From Clostridium sp. Marseille-P299 (GTDB lineage: Bacteria; Bacillota; Clostridia; Lachnospirales; Lachnospiraceae): a DNA stretch of 64,000 nt. The stretch lies in the NCBI RefSeq assembly GCF_900078195.1, contig NZ_FJVE01000007.1, forward strand, positions 372,001-436,000, read 5' to 3'. Both the position numbers and the translations under genes were made by a program. Below, in pieces: positions 18,224 to 25,548 of the stretch (the stretch's first letter is position 1; the number at the start of each line of letters is the position of its first letter). The notes under the pieces are model-generated. The model saw only the letters and a program-made list of their open reading frames with translations. It ran no database searches and was not told the DNA's origin.

Positions 18224-19234
18224 ATGGAGCACTTATTTATCCCAGCAGGGTATAAACCTGCCACTTCAATTAAAGAGACAGAGGGAGCAATTAAACACGT
18301 AAAGGATCATTTTGAACGACAACTTGCAAAACAGTTGAATTTAACACGTGTATCTGCACCTTTATTTGTTAAGCCAGAATCCGGTTTAAATGATAATTTA
18401 AATGGGGTAGAACGTCCAGTTAGTTTTGGAGTTAAGGAACTAAATGATGAAAAAGTAGAAATTGTACATTCCTTAGCAAAGTGGAAACGTATGGCACTTA
18501 AAAAATATGGATTTTCATATGGAGAGGGCCTTTATACAGATATGAATGCGATTCGTCGTGATGAAGATACCGATAACATTCATTCAATTTTTGTGGATCA
18601 ATGGGACTGGGAAAAGATTATTTTAAAGGATGAACGTAACGTTGAGACTTTAAAATCAGTAGTACGTAGTGTATACCAAGCTCTTAAGGATACAGAACAT
18701 TATATTGCAGATAAATACGAATACATAGAGGAAATTTTACCAGAAGAAATTGCATTTGTGACTACACAGGAGCTTGAAAATCTATATCCAAATGATACAG
18801 CGAAAGAAAGAGAAAATAAAATTGCAAAATTAAAAGGCGCTGTATTTATTATGCAGATTGGTGGAGCCCTTGCTTCTGGTGAACGCCATGATGGTAGAGC
18901 CCCAGACTATGATGATTGGGAATTAAATGGTGATATCGTAGTTTATTATCCAGTATTAGATTCAGCACTAGAATTATCCTCCATGGGAATTCGTGTTGAT
19001 GAAGATTCATTGGTTAAGCAATTGCACATTGCAGGTTGTATGGATCGTGCTGAATTGCCATTCCAGAAGGCATTGATAAATAAAGAACTTCCATACACAA
19101 TTGGTGGAGGTATTGGTCAGTCAAGAATTTGTATGTTCTTTTTAAGAAAAGCGCATATAGGAGAAGTTCAATCTTCTATCTGGCCAGATAGTGTTTTAAG
19201 AGAAGCAGAAGAAGCTTCATTTCCACTATTATAA
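18224..19234 (+). CDS. asnA: Aspartate-ammonia ligase
   Basis: The 336-residue product matches AsnA in length. It has [26 protein letters not shown], an ATP-binding class-II-synthetase-like core ([22 protein letters not shown]) and a C-terminal [17 protein letters not shown]. It makes asparagine from aspartate, ammonia and ATP in the cytoplasm. AAAGGAG lies before the ATG. It follows the regulator gene by 72 bases and may be separately transcribed. Strong terminator downstream. With gdhA it adds to ammonia assimilation. Confidence 0.97.
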   Translation: MEHLFIPAGYKPATSIKETEGAIKHVKDHFERQLAKQLNLTRVSAPLFVKPESGLNDNLNGVERPVSFGVKELNDEKVEIVHSLAKWKRMALKKYGFSYGEGLYTDMNAIRRDEDTDNIHSIFVDQWDWEKIILKDERNVETLKSVVRSVYQALKDTEHYIADKYEYIEEILPEEIAFVTTQELENLYPNDTAKERENKIAKLKGAVFIMQIGGALASGERHDGRAPDYDDWELNGDIVVYYPVLDSALELSSMGIRVDEDSLVKQLHIAGCMDRAELPFQKALINKELPYTIGGGIGQSRICMFFLRKAHIGEVQSSIWPDSVLREAEEASFPLL

Positions 19235-19331
19235 GAATTATATGTAAAACATAGTTCAAAGATATTTATAAAAGTATATAAACATCGTTCAAAGTATTTA
19301 TAAAATGAACTTTGTAAAAAGAACTTTAAAA

Positions 19332-19368
19332 GAAACTGTTATGATTCCATGACAGTTTCTTTTTTTTG
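19332..19368 (+). terminator. Terminator after asnA
   Basis: GAAACTGT pairs with ACAGTTTC, with extra ATG/CAT apical pairing, followed by a run of nine T. Confidence 0.9.
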
Positions 19369-19381
19369 AATTTAAAGGATA

Positions 19382-19408
19382 TAAAATCATATGTTCTTTG
19401 TCCGATAA
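19382..19408 (+). promoter_or_regulatory. Sigma-28-like promoter motif upstream of the MinD-like pair
   Basis: TAAA, exactly 15 bases, then TCCGATAA, which matches the flagellar sigma-28 (SigD) -10 consensus GCCGATAA at seven of eight positions. It lies about 450 bases before the first MinD-like gene. No other gene lies between. Confidence 0.4.
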
Positions 19409-19863
19409 ATAAAAAAGCTCACGGCTAAGGCTAGGCATGATGTGCTAAAATAGTTAGTTAATTTGGGCTTATATTGTCAGCTTTTGATGTTGAAAAAAAT
19501 AGAATAACAATGTGAAAATATGAAAAAAGAAGTAAAAAGTAAATCAGTTTGTATAATTTGGATAAAATTTACTAAAATTTATGTGAAATTCTACATAATA
19601 AAAAGACTTTACAAATTCGCAACAATAAACTATTATATTTGTATATTACATATCTTACCAATCAAATCTACACAAAATGCAATTTGATAATGCATATTTC
19701 GCTAGTTCTAATGGAACTTAGCATATCGTGAACATTCAAACGAGTCAGTGAATAAACTTCCAGAAAAAACAACAAATTACAAACTACAAATAACAAACAA
19801 CAAAAGTGAAATTTTTATTATTTTTGAGGGGGCTCTTTTATATCGTTGAAAGGGGGAAATAGG
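19409..19863. other. Long AT-rich leader upstream of the MinD-like pair
   Basis: About 450 bases with no convincing ORF. Visible are a purine/pyrimidine-skewed stretch rich in ACAAA steps (19765-19805) and the AGGGGG ribosome site for the next gene. I see no known riboswitch core. A shorter-range housekeeping promoter is possible but not clear. Confidence 0.4.
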
Positions 19864-20700
19864 GTGAAGATTGCGTTTTGGTCAAATGACCGTAATGCGG
19901 GAGTAACAGCAAATCTAGCAGCAATTAGTGTAATTGGACTACATGAAGGCCAAAAAAAGACACTATTACTAGAAAATCATTATAGTTCCAATAACTTAGC
20001 TAGATATTTATTTCCATCACGTATGGAATTACTTAAAGAAGTTGAGGTTTATTATTTAGGTCGTGGAACAAGGGATTGTTTAGTACAACAACTTGAGAGA
20101 GGGACGAATAAAAAAAGAGCTGAGCTATCAACGATTGAGCTTATTAACGATAGTTTATTTTATCTTCCTCAGAATCGTTTACAGGAAGACTTCTTTGATT
20201 ACGAATTTCAATGGAATCAGCTACCACTGATTAATCAATTTGAAGAAAAAGGCCATAATATCCTGATTGATACGAAGGTGAATAATAGTATGAGTTCAAA
20301 AACAATACTAGATGAGGCGGACTTAGTCGTTGTAAGTTTAAGACAGGACATACGTTCCTTTACTGAGTTTTTTCATGATTATTCCTCTTTATTACATAAA
20401 ACCTTTTTTATAGTAAGCGATTATCGTCACAACCGTGAGGTGACAATTAGTCATATACAGAAAAGATTTGCTATACCACATAACCGTATTTCTATAATAT
20501 TGCATAATATTGAATTTGAAAGTGCTCTATTTGAAGGTAGAGTCATTGAATTTATAAATCGTCATATAAATTGCAATAATAATGACCCTAATTTTGAATT
20601 CATAAATGAATTAATCAACACTACTAGAAAGATTATGTTCATTAATGATTATAGTAATTATGGGAAAGAAGTAGTGAATTTGGAAAAGAGAGGTATATAA
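19864..20700 (+). CDS. Degenerate MinD/ParA-like protein, first of tandem pair
   Basis: The 278-residue product opens with VKIAFWSNDRNAGVTANLAA, which has the position and shape of a deviant Walker A strand-loop-helix, but the invariant Lys/GKT residues are missing. A later strand ILIDTKVNNS matches the position of MinD/ParA Walker B (DxxP-type), and EADLVVVSLRQD the next strand. So the SIMIBI fold is probably kept while ATP hydrolysis is doubtful. The GTG at 19864 follows AGGGGG by seven bases. It is followed after one base by a paralogue-like gene. No MinC, FtsZ, flagellar or Tad genes lie in the window, so the role is unknown. Confidence 0.72.
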   Translation: MKIAFWSNDRNAGVTANLAAISVIGLHEGQKKTLLLENHYSSNNLARYLFPSRMELLKEVEVYYLGRGTRDCLVQQLERGTNKKRAELSTIELINDSLFYLPQNRLQEDFFDYEFQWNQLPLINQFEEKGHNILIDTKVNNSMSSKTILDEADLVVVSLRQDIRSFTEFFHDYSSLLHKTFFIVSDYRHNREVTISHIQKRFAIPHNRISIILHNIEFESALFEGRVIEFINRHINCNNNDPNFEFINELINTTRKIMFINDYSNYGKEVVNLEKRGI

Positions 20701-20701
20701 A

Positions 20702-21556
20702 ATGAAAATTGCTTTTAAAAGTTATATTCATGAAGAAAGTTGGTCTAGCTCGATCATTCAAATAATTGCTACAATGAGTAGAATTCTATACGACCAGGAG
20801 AGTATCATTTTACAAACGAAATCAGTTAAAAATCAATATGGCATTCCTATTCCGAAAAGGGAGCAGTGCTCTAGGGTGGAACAATTAAAATTAGGAATGG
20901 ATAAGATATCAAAAAGTATGGTAGCGGGAACTTGTTCAAAAGAATTATTTATAGAATACAGTAGATTATTACAGGACAAAAGCTTCGATTATTTTATAAA
21001 GGAACAACCAATTTATTTAAAAGATTACGTAAGTGAACAAGATAAAATAATACTTGATATGATTACATTAGCTGAGCTATGCTACAAAAATGTATATATT
21101 GACTGTGGAATAGGGCAAAATGCATGTTCAAGAACTATATTAAAAGAGGCAGATTTAATTTTTATCAACCTAAACTTAGAGGAAAAGAATTTAAGTGATT
21201 TAATGTTACAATATGACTTTACCAATCCAAATATATGTCTATTAATAGAGAATGAGGATGATAAGAAAAAGAAATTATCAAACCATATTTTTTATACCTA
21301 TCCATTTTTGAATGCAAACAACACTTTTTTTATACCAAATAATAGAGAATTTAAAGTTGCAAATTCAGATTCTAAAACAAAAAGTCTTATTTATCAAAAT
21401 ATCTATTGTGAACCTGAGGATGAAAATTATCGTTTTATTGAAGGCATTAAAAATACTGTTTATAAAATAAATGAGATGTCCGCTGAAGGAGCTTCAAATA
21501 ATGAACAAAAGTGTTTCAAGAATCTTCCAATAAACGAGAAAATAGAAGTTAGTTAA
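20702..21556 (+). CDS. Degenerate MinD/ParA-like protein, second of tandem pair
   Basis: The 284-residue product begins MKIAFKSYIHEESWSSSIIQIIA. It has the same strand-loop-helix layout as its neighbour, with no P-loop at all. NVYIDCGIGQNACSRTILKEADLIFINLNLEEKNL parallels VNNSMSSKTILDEADLVVVSLRQD in the first protein, so the two are distant paralogues. The start lies one base after the preceding stop, with GAGAGG as ribosome site, so translation is coupled. No membrane segments or signal. I infer a heteromeric pair of pseudo-ATPases, perhaps a positioning or scaffold complex; the function is not known. Confidence 0.68.
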   Translation: MKIAFKSYIHEESWSSSIIQIIATMSRILYDQESIILQTKSVKNQYGIPIPKREQCSRVEQLKLGMDKISKSMVAGTCSKELFIEYSRLLQDKSFDYFIKEQPIYLKDYVSEQDKIILDMITLAELCYKNVYIDCGIGQNACSRTILKEADLIFINLNLEEKNLSDLMLQYDFTNPNICLLIENEDDKKKKLSNHIFYTYPFLNANNTFFIPNNREFKVANSDSKTKSLIYQNIYCEPEDENYRFIEGIKNTVYKINEMSAEGASNNEQKCFKNLPINEKIEVS

Positions 21557-21735
21557 AGACGTACCTTCACATCTTTTTTATCTTAATTTATTTCATTTTA
21601 TGAGATCCCAGTACCTTAAAAATTAAATAACATATAGCCCTATTAGAAATCATTTAAAAAAGTTGTATACCTTAATTGCAAACTGTATAATATTCTTAGT
21701 TCTTTTGAAACTAAAAATTATAAGGAGGTGCTATA

Positions 21736-22092
21736 ATGAATTTTTGTTGGGCAACATTACATGTGAATGATTTTGAGGAATCATTGCATTTTTATCATGA
21801 TATCTTTGGTCTACCAATTGATAGTAGACATGGTGGAGATGGTTTAAAAATTGCAATGCTTGGAAAAGAAAAGGAAACCAAAATAGAATTATTATGGTCT
21901 AAAGATAGTCATGCAAGACCCGGAGGTATCTCAATCGGTATTGAAGTAGATTCATTAGAAAAAACAATAAAACTTTTAAAAGAGCATAATATTAACATAA
22001 TAAGAGGACCAATTTCACCAAATCCACATGTTCGCTTTTTATTTGTAAATGATCCAAATGGATATGAAATTCAGTTGGTAGAAACAAAATAG
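21736..22092 (+). CDS. VOC/glyoxalase-fold small protein
   Basis: The 118-residue product has a vicinal-oxygen-chelate fold pattern: WATLHVNDFEESLHFYHDIFGLP at the N-terminus, an internal half repeat and FLFVNDPNGYEIQLVE at the C-terminus with the usual Glu metal ligand. The first His (LHV) and the final Glu fit metal-binding positions. Members include lactoylglutathione lyases, dioxygenases and resistance proteins. The substrate cannot be told. Good AGGAGG site before the ATG. Single gene. Confidence 0.83.
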   Translation: MNFCWATLHVNDFEESLHFYHDIFGLPIDSRHGGDGLKIAMLGKEKETKIELLWSKDSHARPGGISIGIEVDSLEKTIKLLKEHNINIIRGPISPNPHVRFLFVNDPNGYEIQLVETK

Positions 22093-22122
22093 CTTAATTA
22101 AAAAGGTACGAAATATAATATA

Positions 22123-22164
22123 TTGTGTGCAGATTATTGGTATAACGAGTTAATCTGCACACAA
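22123..22164. terminator. Inverted repeat between convergent VOC and degV genes
   Basis: A perfect 14-bp stem (TTGTGTGCAGATTA with TAATCTGCACACAA) around a 14-base loop. T runs are short on both sides, so it is a probable but not certain bidirectional terminator. Confidence 0.65.
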
Positions 22165-22175
22165 TGTAAAAATAG

Positions 22176-23039
22176 TTATTTTTCGCTTCCCATAAAGAAT
22201 AAAGCAACTGTTCCTGGTCCAGAATGAGCACCTATGGTAGGTGATACAAAGTTGATTAGGAAATTATTAATTCCAAATCTCTCAGTAATTAAATCAGCAA
22301 CAAACTGAGCATCGTCAATACAATCCCCATGACTTATAAAAATAATATCATTTTGATATCCTTCTATCTTCGTCGCCATGTTATCAACTAGCGTAGTTAG
22401 AGCTTTCTTTCTACCACGAGTTTTTGATAGTGGGATTAAGCGTCCCTCATTATCCACGTGCAAAACAGGTTTTACATTGATAATTGTTCCTATAACTGCC
22501 GCAGTTTTAGATACACGACCACCACGTTGTAGATGGAATAAATCATCTACTGTAAATTGATGGCATATATGATGTCTATTTTCATTAACCCAAGCAACAA
22601 TTTCATCAAATGATTTTCCGGCTTCCTTCATCATTAATGCGTAATGTACTAATAGGCCTTGTCCCATTGAGGCACAAAGAGAATCGATTACAACAATTTT
22701 AGCATCTGGGTTTTCATCACATATTTCTTTTGCTGCTACACTAGCATTACTATAGCTACAGCTTAGTGCTGAGGAAAAGCTAATGTGTAGAATATCAAAA
22801 CCATCTTCTATTTGTTTTGTAAATGCATTATTTATAAATCCAGGGTTGCTTGCCATCGTAGTTGGCATTTGACCATTTCTCATTCGATTATAAAATTCTT
22901 CTGGTGATAAATCTGTACTTCCTCCATATACTTCATCATCCATCGTATAATATAAAGGATGGATAAATAGATTATGTTTCTGAATGTAATCTTTCGGTAG
23001 ATCAGCAGTAGAATCTGTAGATATGATAAACTGTTTCAT
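22176..23039 (-). CDS. degV: DegV family fatty-acid-binding protein
   Basis: The 287-residue product starts IISTDSTADLPKDYIQKHNL and contains TTMASNPGF, HISFSSALSCSYSNAS, VIDSLCASMGQG and the GAHSGPGTVALFF C-terminal motif. These are the standard DegV signatures, including Ser/Thr/His residues that grip the fatty-acid carboxylate. By family knowledge DegV proteins act with fatty acid kinase (FakA) to phosphorylate host or own fatty acids in the cytoplasm. No fakA lies in the window. Single leftward gene. Confidence 0.95.
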   Translation of the reverse strand: MKQFIISTDSTADLPKDYIQKHNLFIHPLYYTMDDEVYGGSTDLSPEEFYNRMRNGQMPTTMASNPGFINNAFTKQIEDGFDILHISFSSALSCSYSNASVAAKEICDENPDAKIVVIDSLCASMGQGLLVHYALMMKEAGKSFDEIVAWVNENRHHICHQFTVDDLFHLQRGGRVSKTAAVIGTIINVKPVLHVDNEGRLIPLSKTRGRKKALTTLVDNMATKIEGYQNDIIFISHGDCIDDAQFVADLITERFGINNFLINFVSPTIGAHSGPGTVALFFMGSEK

Positions 23040-23218
23040 GGTGATATCTCCTTACCGTTGTGGTATAAAATTTATAGATTAAGAATATATATATAATGAA
23101 TAAATAAATTCATTCACACATACATGTAGTATTTATTACCATATCTGATTATAGCATACAAAAATTAGCCCTTCAATGTAAAAATAATAACAAATACTTA
23201 AGAAAGTTTAAGTATTTT

Positions 23219-23302
23219 CAATGAAAATGGAATGAGGCATACCTAAGCTCGCTTATGGATGCCGATTGGAGCAACAAGATCATGAACACTTTTTAGTTCA
23301 TA
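23219..23302 (+). repeat. Dispersed structured repeat, single copy upstream of scfA
   Basis: This copy matches the luxS-upstream units read in the same orientation relative to the downstream gene. The shared core includes GGAATGAGGCATAC and GGATGCCGATTGGAGCAACA, followed by ATGAAC...GTTCAT. The first stem here is TAAGC/GCTTA (23244-23255) against CAAGT/ACTTG in the luxS copies, two compensatory pair changes. The TATAAT found at the luxS unit boundaries is not kept here. It ends about 100 bases before scfA. Confidence 0.8.
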
Positions 23303-23404
23303 TATTAATAAATTAAAAAGCAAGTAATGAAACAAAAAACTCTTTTCTTAATAGAAATCTTATGCTATAATAGCATGAGTTATAGACAATTAGGAGGTTA
23401 CGTT

Positions 23405-23545
23405 ATGAAACATATCAAAACATTAAACACTAAAAACTTAAAGGATACAATGAAAAAAGGTGGATGTGGCGAATGCCAGACTTCATGTCAATCCGCTTGT
23501 AAAACATCCTGTACAGTAGGAAATCAAAGCTGCGAAAATAGATAG
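23405..23545 (+). CDS. scfA: SCIFF ranthipeptide precursor (six Cys in forty-five)
   Basis: The 46-residue product has a leader of about 20 residues (MKHIKTLNTKNLKDTMKKGG) and a core with six Cys at 21, 24, 28, 32, 36 and 43. This is the near-universal clostridial SCIFF pattern. Its radical-SAM maturase follows. By family knowledge Cys thiols are linked to neighbouring residues as thioethers, giving a ranthipeptide with reported roles in cell-cell signalling. AGGAGG lies seven bases before the ATG at 23405. The ORF extension to 23327 is not needed. An extended -10 (TGCTATAAT, 23364-23372) lies upstream. Confidence 0.95.
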   Translation: MKHIKTLNTKNLKDTMKKGGCGECQTSCQSACKTSCTVGNQSCENR

Positions 23546-23629
23546 GTAGCAGTTATTTAAAATCCTATGTATACATATAGGGTTATTTGCTAAGTAGCAG
23601 ATGTGTAATTTAGAGGCAACATTTATTGG

Positions 23630-23671
23630 GCTGTTACAAAATGTATTGTGTTATTAACATTTTGTAGCAGC
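23630..23671 (+). promoter_or_regulatory. Stem-loop between scfA and scfB
   Basis: GCTG and TACAAAATGT pair with ACATTTTGTA and CAGC around one mismatch, with a 10-base loop. It lies in the 170-base gap and lacks an immediate T run. It may slow or partly end transcription, or protect the scfA message, so that precursor exceeds maturase. Confidence 0.6.
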
Positions 23672-23714
23672 TCCTCTAATTCATTGTCTCTTTATTTTTG
23701 AAAGGAGTACAACA

Positions 23715-25142
23715 GTGGTTCATCAATATAAAAGCAATGGATATAATATGGTATTAGATGTCAATAGTGGTATGGTACATGTAGTTGACGATTTAGCATA
23801 TGATATTATCGCATTGTTTGAAGAAAAAAATAAAGAAGATATCATTTCAGAAATGATAGAAAAATATAGCAAGCCAGAGAACTTAGCTAAGCTTCAAGCA
23901 GAAGGTGATGAAGAAATTACACCAGAAAGCTTAAAAGAAGAATGCGAAGCAGTTTATCAGGACATTGCAGATATGAAAGAAGCTGGTAATTTATTCACAG
24001 AAGATATCTATGAAGATTACATTGGAAGCTTTAAAAAGCGCGAAACTGTAGTGAAAGCTCTTTGTTTGCATATTGCTCATGATTGTAACCTTGCTTGTCG
24101 TTATTGCTTTGCTGAAGAAGGCGAGTACCACGGCAGACGTGCGTTAATGAGCTATGAAGTTGGTAAGCAAGCTCTTGATTTTTTAATTGCTAATTCAGGT
24201 AATAGAAAAAATCTAGAAGTAGATTTCTTTGGTGGAGAGCCACTAATGAATTTCCAGGTAGTAAAAGATCTTGTTGCTTATGGTAGAGAGCAAGAAAAGA
24301 TTCATAATAAAAAATTCCGTTTCACATTAACTACGAACGGTGTATTACTTAATGATGAAGTAATGGAATTTGCAAATAAAGAAATGAGTAACGTCGTTTT
24401 AAGTATTGACGGTAGAAAAGAAGTCAATGATAAAATGCGTCCATTCCGTAATGGAGCAGGAAGTTATGATTTAATCATTCCTAAGTTCCAGAAGCTTGCA
24501 GAGAGTAGAAATCAAACAAATTATTATGTAAGAGGAACATTTACTCACAATAATTTAGATTTTGCTGAGGATGTAAAGCATTTAGCAGAATTAGGATTTA
24601 AACAGATTTCTGTAGAACCAGTAGTTGCTCAGCCAGAAGAAGAATATTCCTTAAAAGAAGAAGATCTTCCAAAATGTATGGAAGAATATGATAAACTTGC
24701 AAACTACATCATTGAGTCAAGAAAGGCTGGAAAATGGTTTAACTTTTTCCACTTTATGATTGATTTAAGTGGTGGTCCTTGTGTTGCAAAACGTTTATCT
24801 GGATGTGGTTCAGGAACAGAATATTTAGCAGTTACTCCATGGGGTGATTTATATCCATGTCATCAATTTGTTGGTGAAGAAGAATACTTACTTGGTAATG
24901 TTTACGAAGGTGTTAAGGCAACTGAAATTCGTGAAGAATTTAAGTGCAGTAATGTGTATTCTAAGAGTAAATGTAAAGATTGCTTTGCGAAATTTTATTG
25001 TAGCGGTGGATGTGCTGCAAATGCATATAAATTCCATGGTGACATTAATGATGCTTATGATATTGGCTGCGAACTTCAAAGAAAACGTGTAGAATGTGCA
25101 CTTATGATTAAAGCAGCGGAAGCTGAATTAGGTCTTGAATAA
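23715..25142 (+). CDS. scfB: SCIFF peptide maturase, radical SAM/SPASM
   Basis: The 475-residue product has an N-terminal segment of about 100 residues resembling a RiPP-recognition element. The radical-SAM motif CNLACRYC follows (C124, C128, C131), then FFGGEPLMNF. The C-terminal SPASM Cys-rich region includes GPCVAKRLSGCGSG, PCHQF, CKDCFAKFYCSGGCAAN and GCELQ. It forms the thioether cross-links in ScfA with S-adenosylmethionine. The GTG start at 23715 follows AAGGAG by seven bases. scfA lies just upstream, and a strong terminator lies downstream. Confidence 0.97.
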   Translation: MVHQYKSNGYNMVLDVNSGMVHVVDDLAYDIIALFEEKNKEDIISEMIEKYSKPENLAKLQAEGDEEITPESLKEECEAVYQDIADMKEAGNLFTEDIYEDYIGSFKKRETVVKALCLHIAHDCNLACRYCFAEEGEYHGRRALMSYEVGKQALDFLIANSGNRKNLEVDFFGGEPLMNFQVVKDLVAYGREQEKIHNKKFRFTLTTNGVLLNDEVMEFANKEMSNVVLSIDGRKEVNDKMRPFRNGAGSYDLIIPKFQKLAESRNQTNYYVRGTFTHNNLDFAEDVKHLAELGFKQISVEPVVAQPEEEYSLKEEDLPKCMEEYDKLANYIIESRKAGKWFNFFHFMIDLSGGPCVAKRLSGCGSGTEYLAVTPWGDLYPCHQFVGEEEYLLGNVYEGVKATEIREEFKCSNVYSKSKCKDCFAKFYCSGGCAANAYKFHGDINDAYDIGCELQRKRVECALMIKAAEAELGLE

Positions 25143-25158
25143 TTATAAATATTAATAG

Positions 25159-25205
25159 AAAGAGCATTGATAAACATAGGAAACTATTTTATAAATGCTC
25201 TTTTT
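25159..25205 (+). terminator. Terminator after scfB
   Basis: AAAGAGCATT pairs with AATGCTCTTT, with T5 at the end of the right arm. Confidence 0.9.
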
Positions 25206-25212
25206 GCATTAT

Positions 25213-25352
25213 ATTTCATAGTAGATTGCTAATGTTTATTAAGTTGAAAAAAGACTATTTCATAACAGATTGCTAATGTTTATTAAGTTGAAAAAAGACT
25301 ATTTCATAACAGATTGCTAATGTTTACTAAGTTGAAAAAAAGACTATTTCAT
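25213..25352. repeat. 44-bp tandem repeat, three copies, after scfB
   Basis: Units begin at 25213, 25257 and 25301, with a short fourth start at 25346. Copies are nearly identical (one to three changes) and contiguous. They are non-coding, lie past the scfB terminator, and contain TTAAGTTGAAAAAAGACT near the end of each unit. Confidence 0.9.
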
Positions 25353-25375
25353 GTTATCTTTAAATGTGAAATATT

Positions 25376-25410
25376 AAAATGTATGTTCATAATTGATGAA
25401 CATACATTTT
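25376..25410. terminator. Perfect 15-bp hairpin upstream of the RecJ-like gene
   Basis: AAAATGTATGTTCAT pairs with ATGAACATACATTTT around AATTG. It could be a second bidirectional terminator or an operator. It lies about 140 bases before the recJ start. Confidence 0.6.
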
Positions 25411-25548
25411 AATTCAGGTAGGTTTGGTTGACTACATGCAATATGATAAATGTTAATGAGTTCCAGAAGGAAACACATAATGAATAGATGTATAATGCAA
25501 CAGCCCTCCTAATTTCATGTGCACGTTTCGTACAGATAGGAGTAATAT

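Noticed and set aside
25213..25352. CRISPR array
   Set aside because: Units are contiguous without unique spacers and there are no cas genes nearby.
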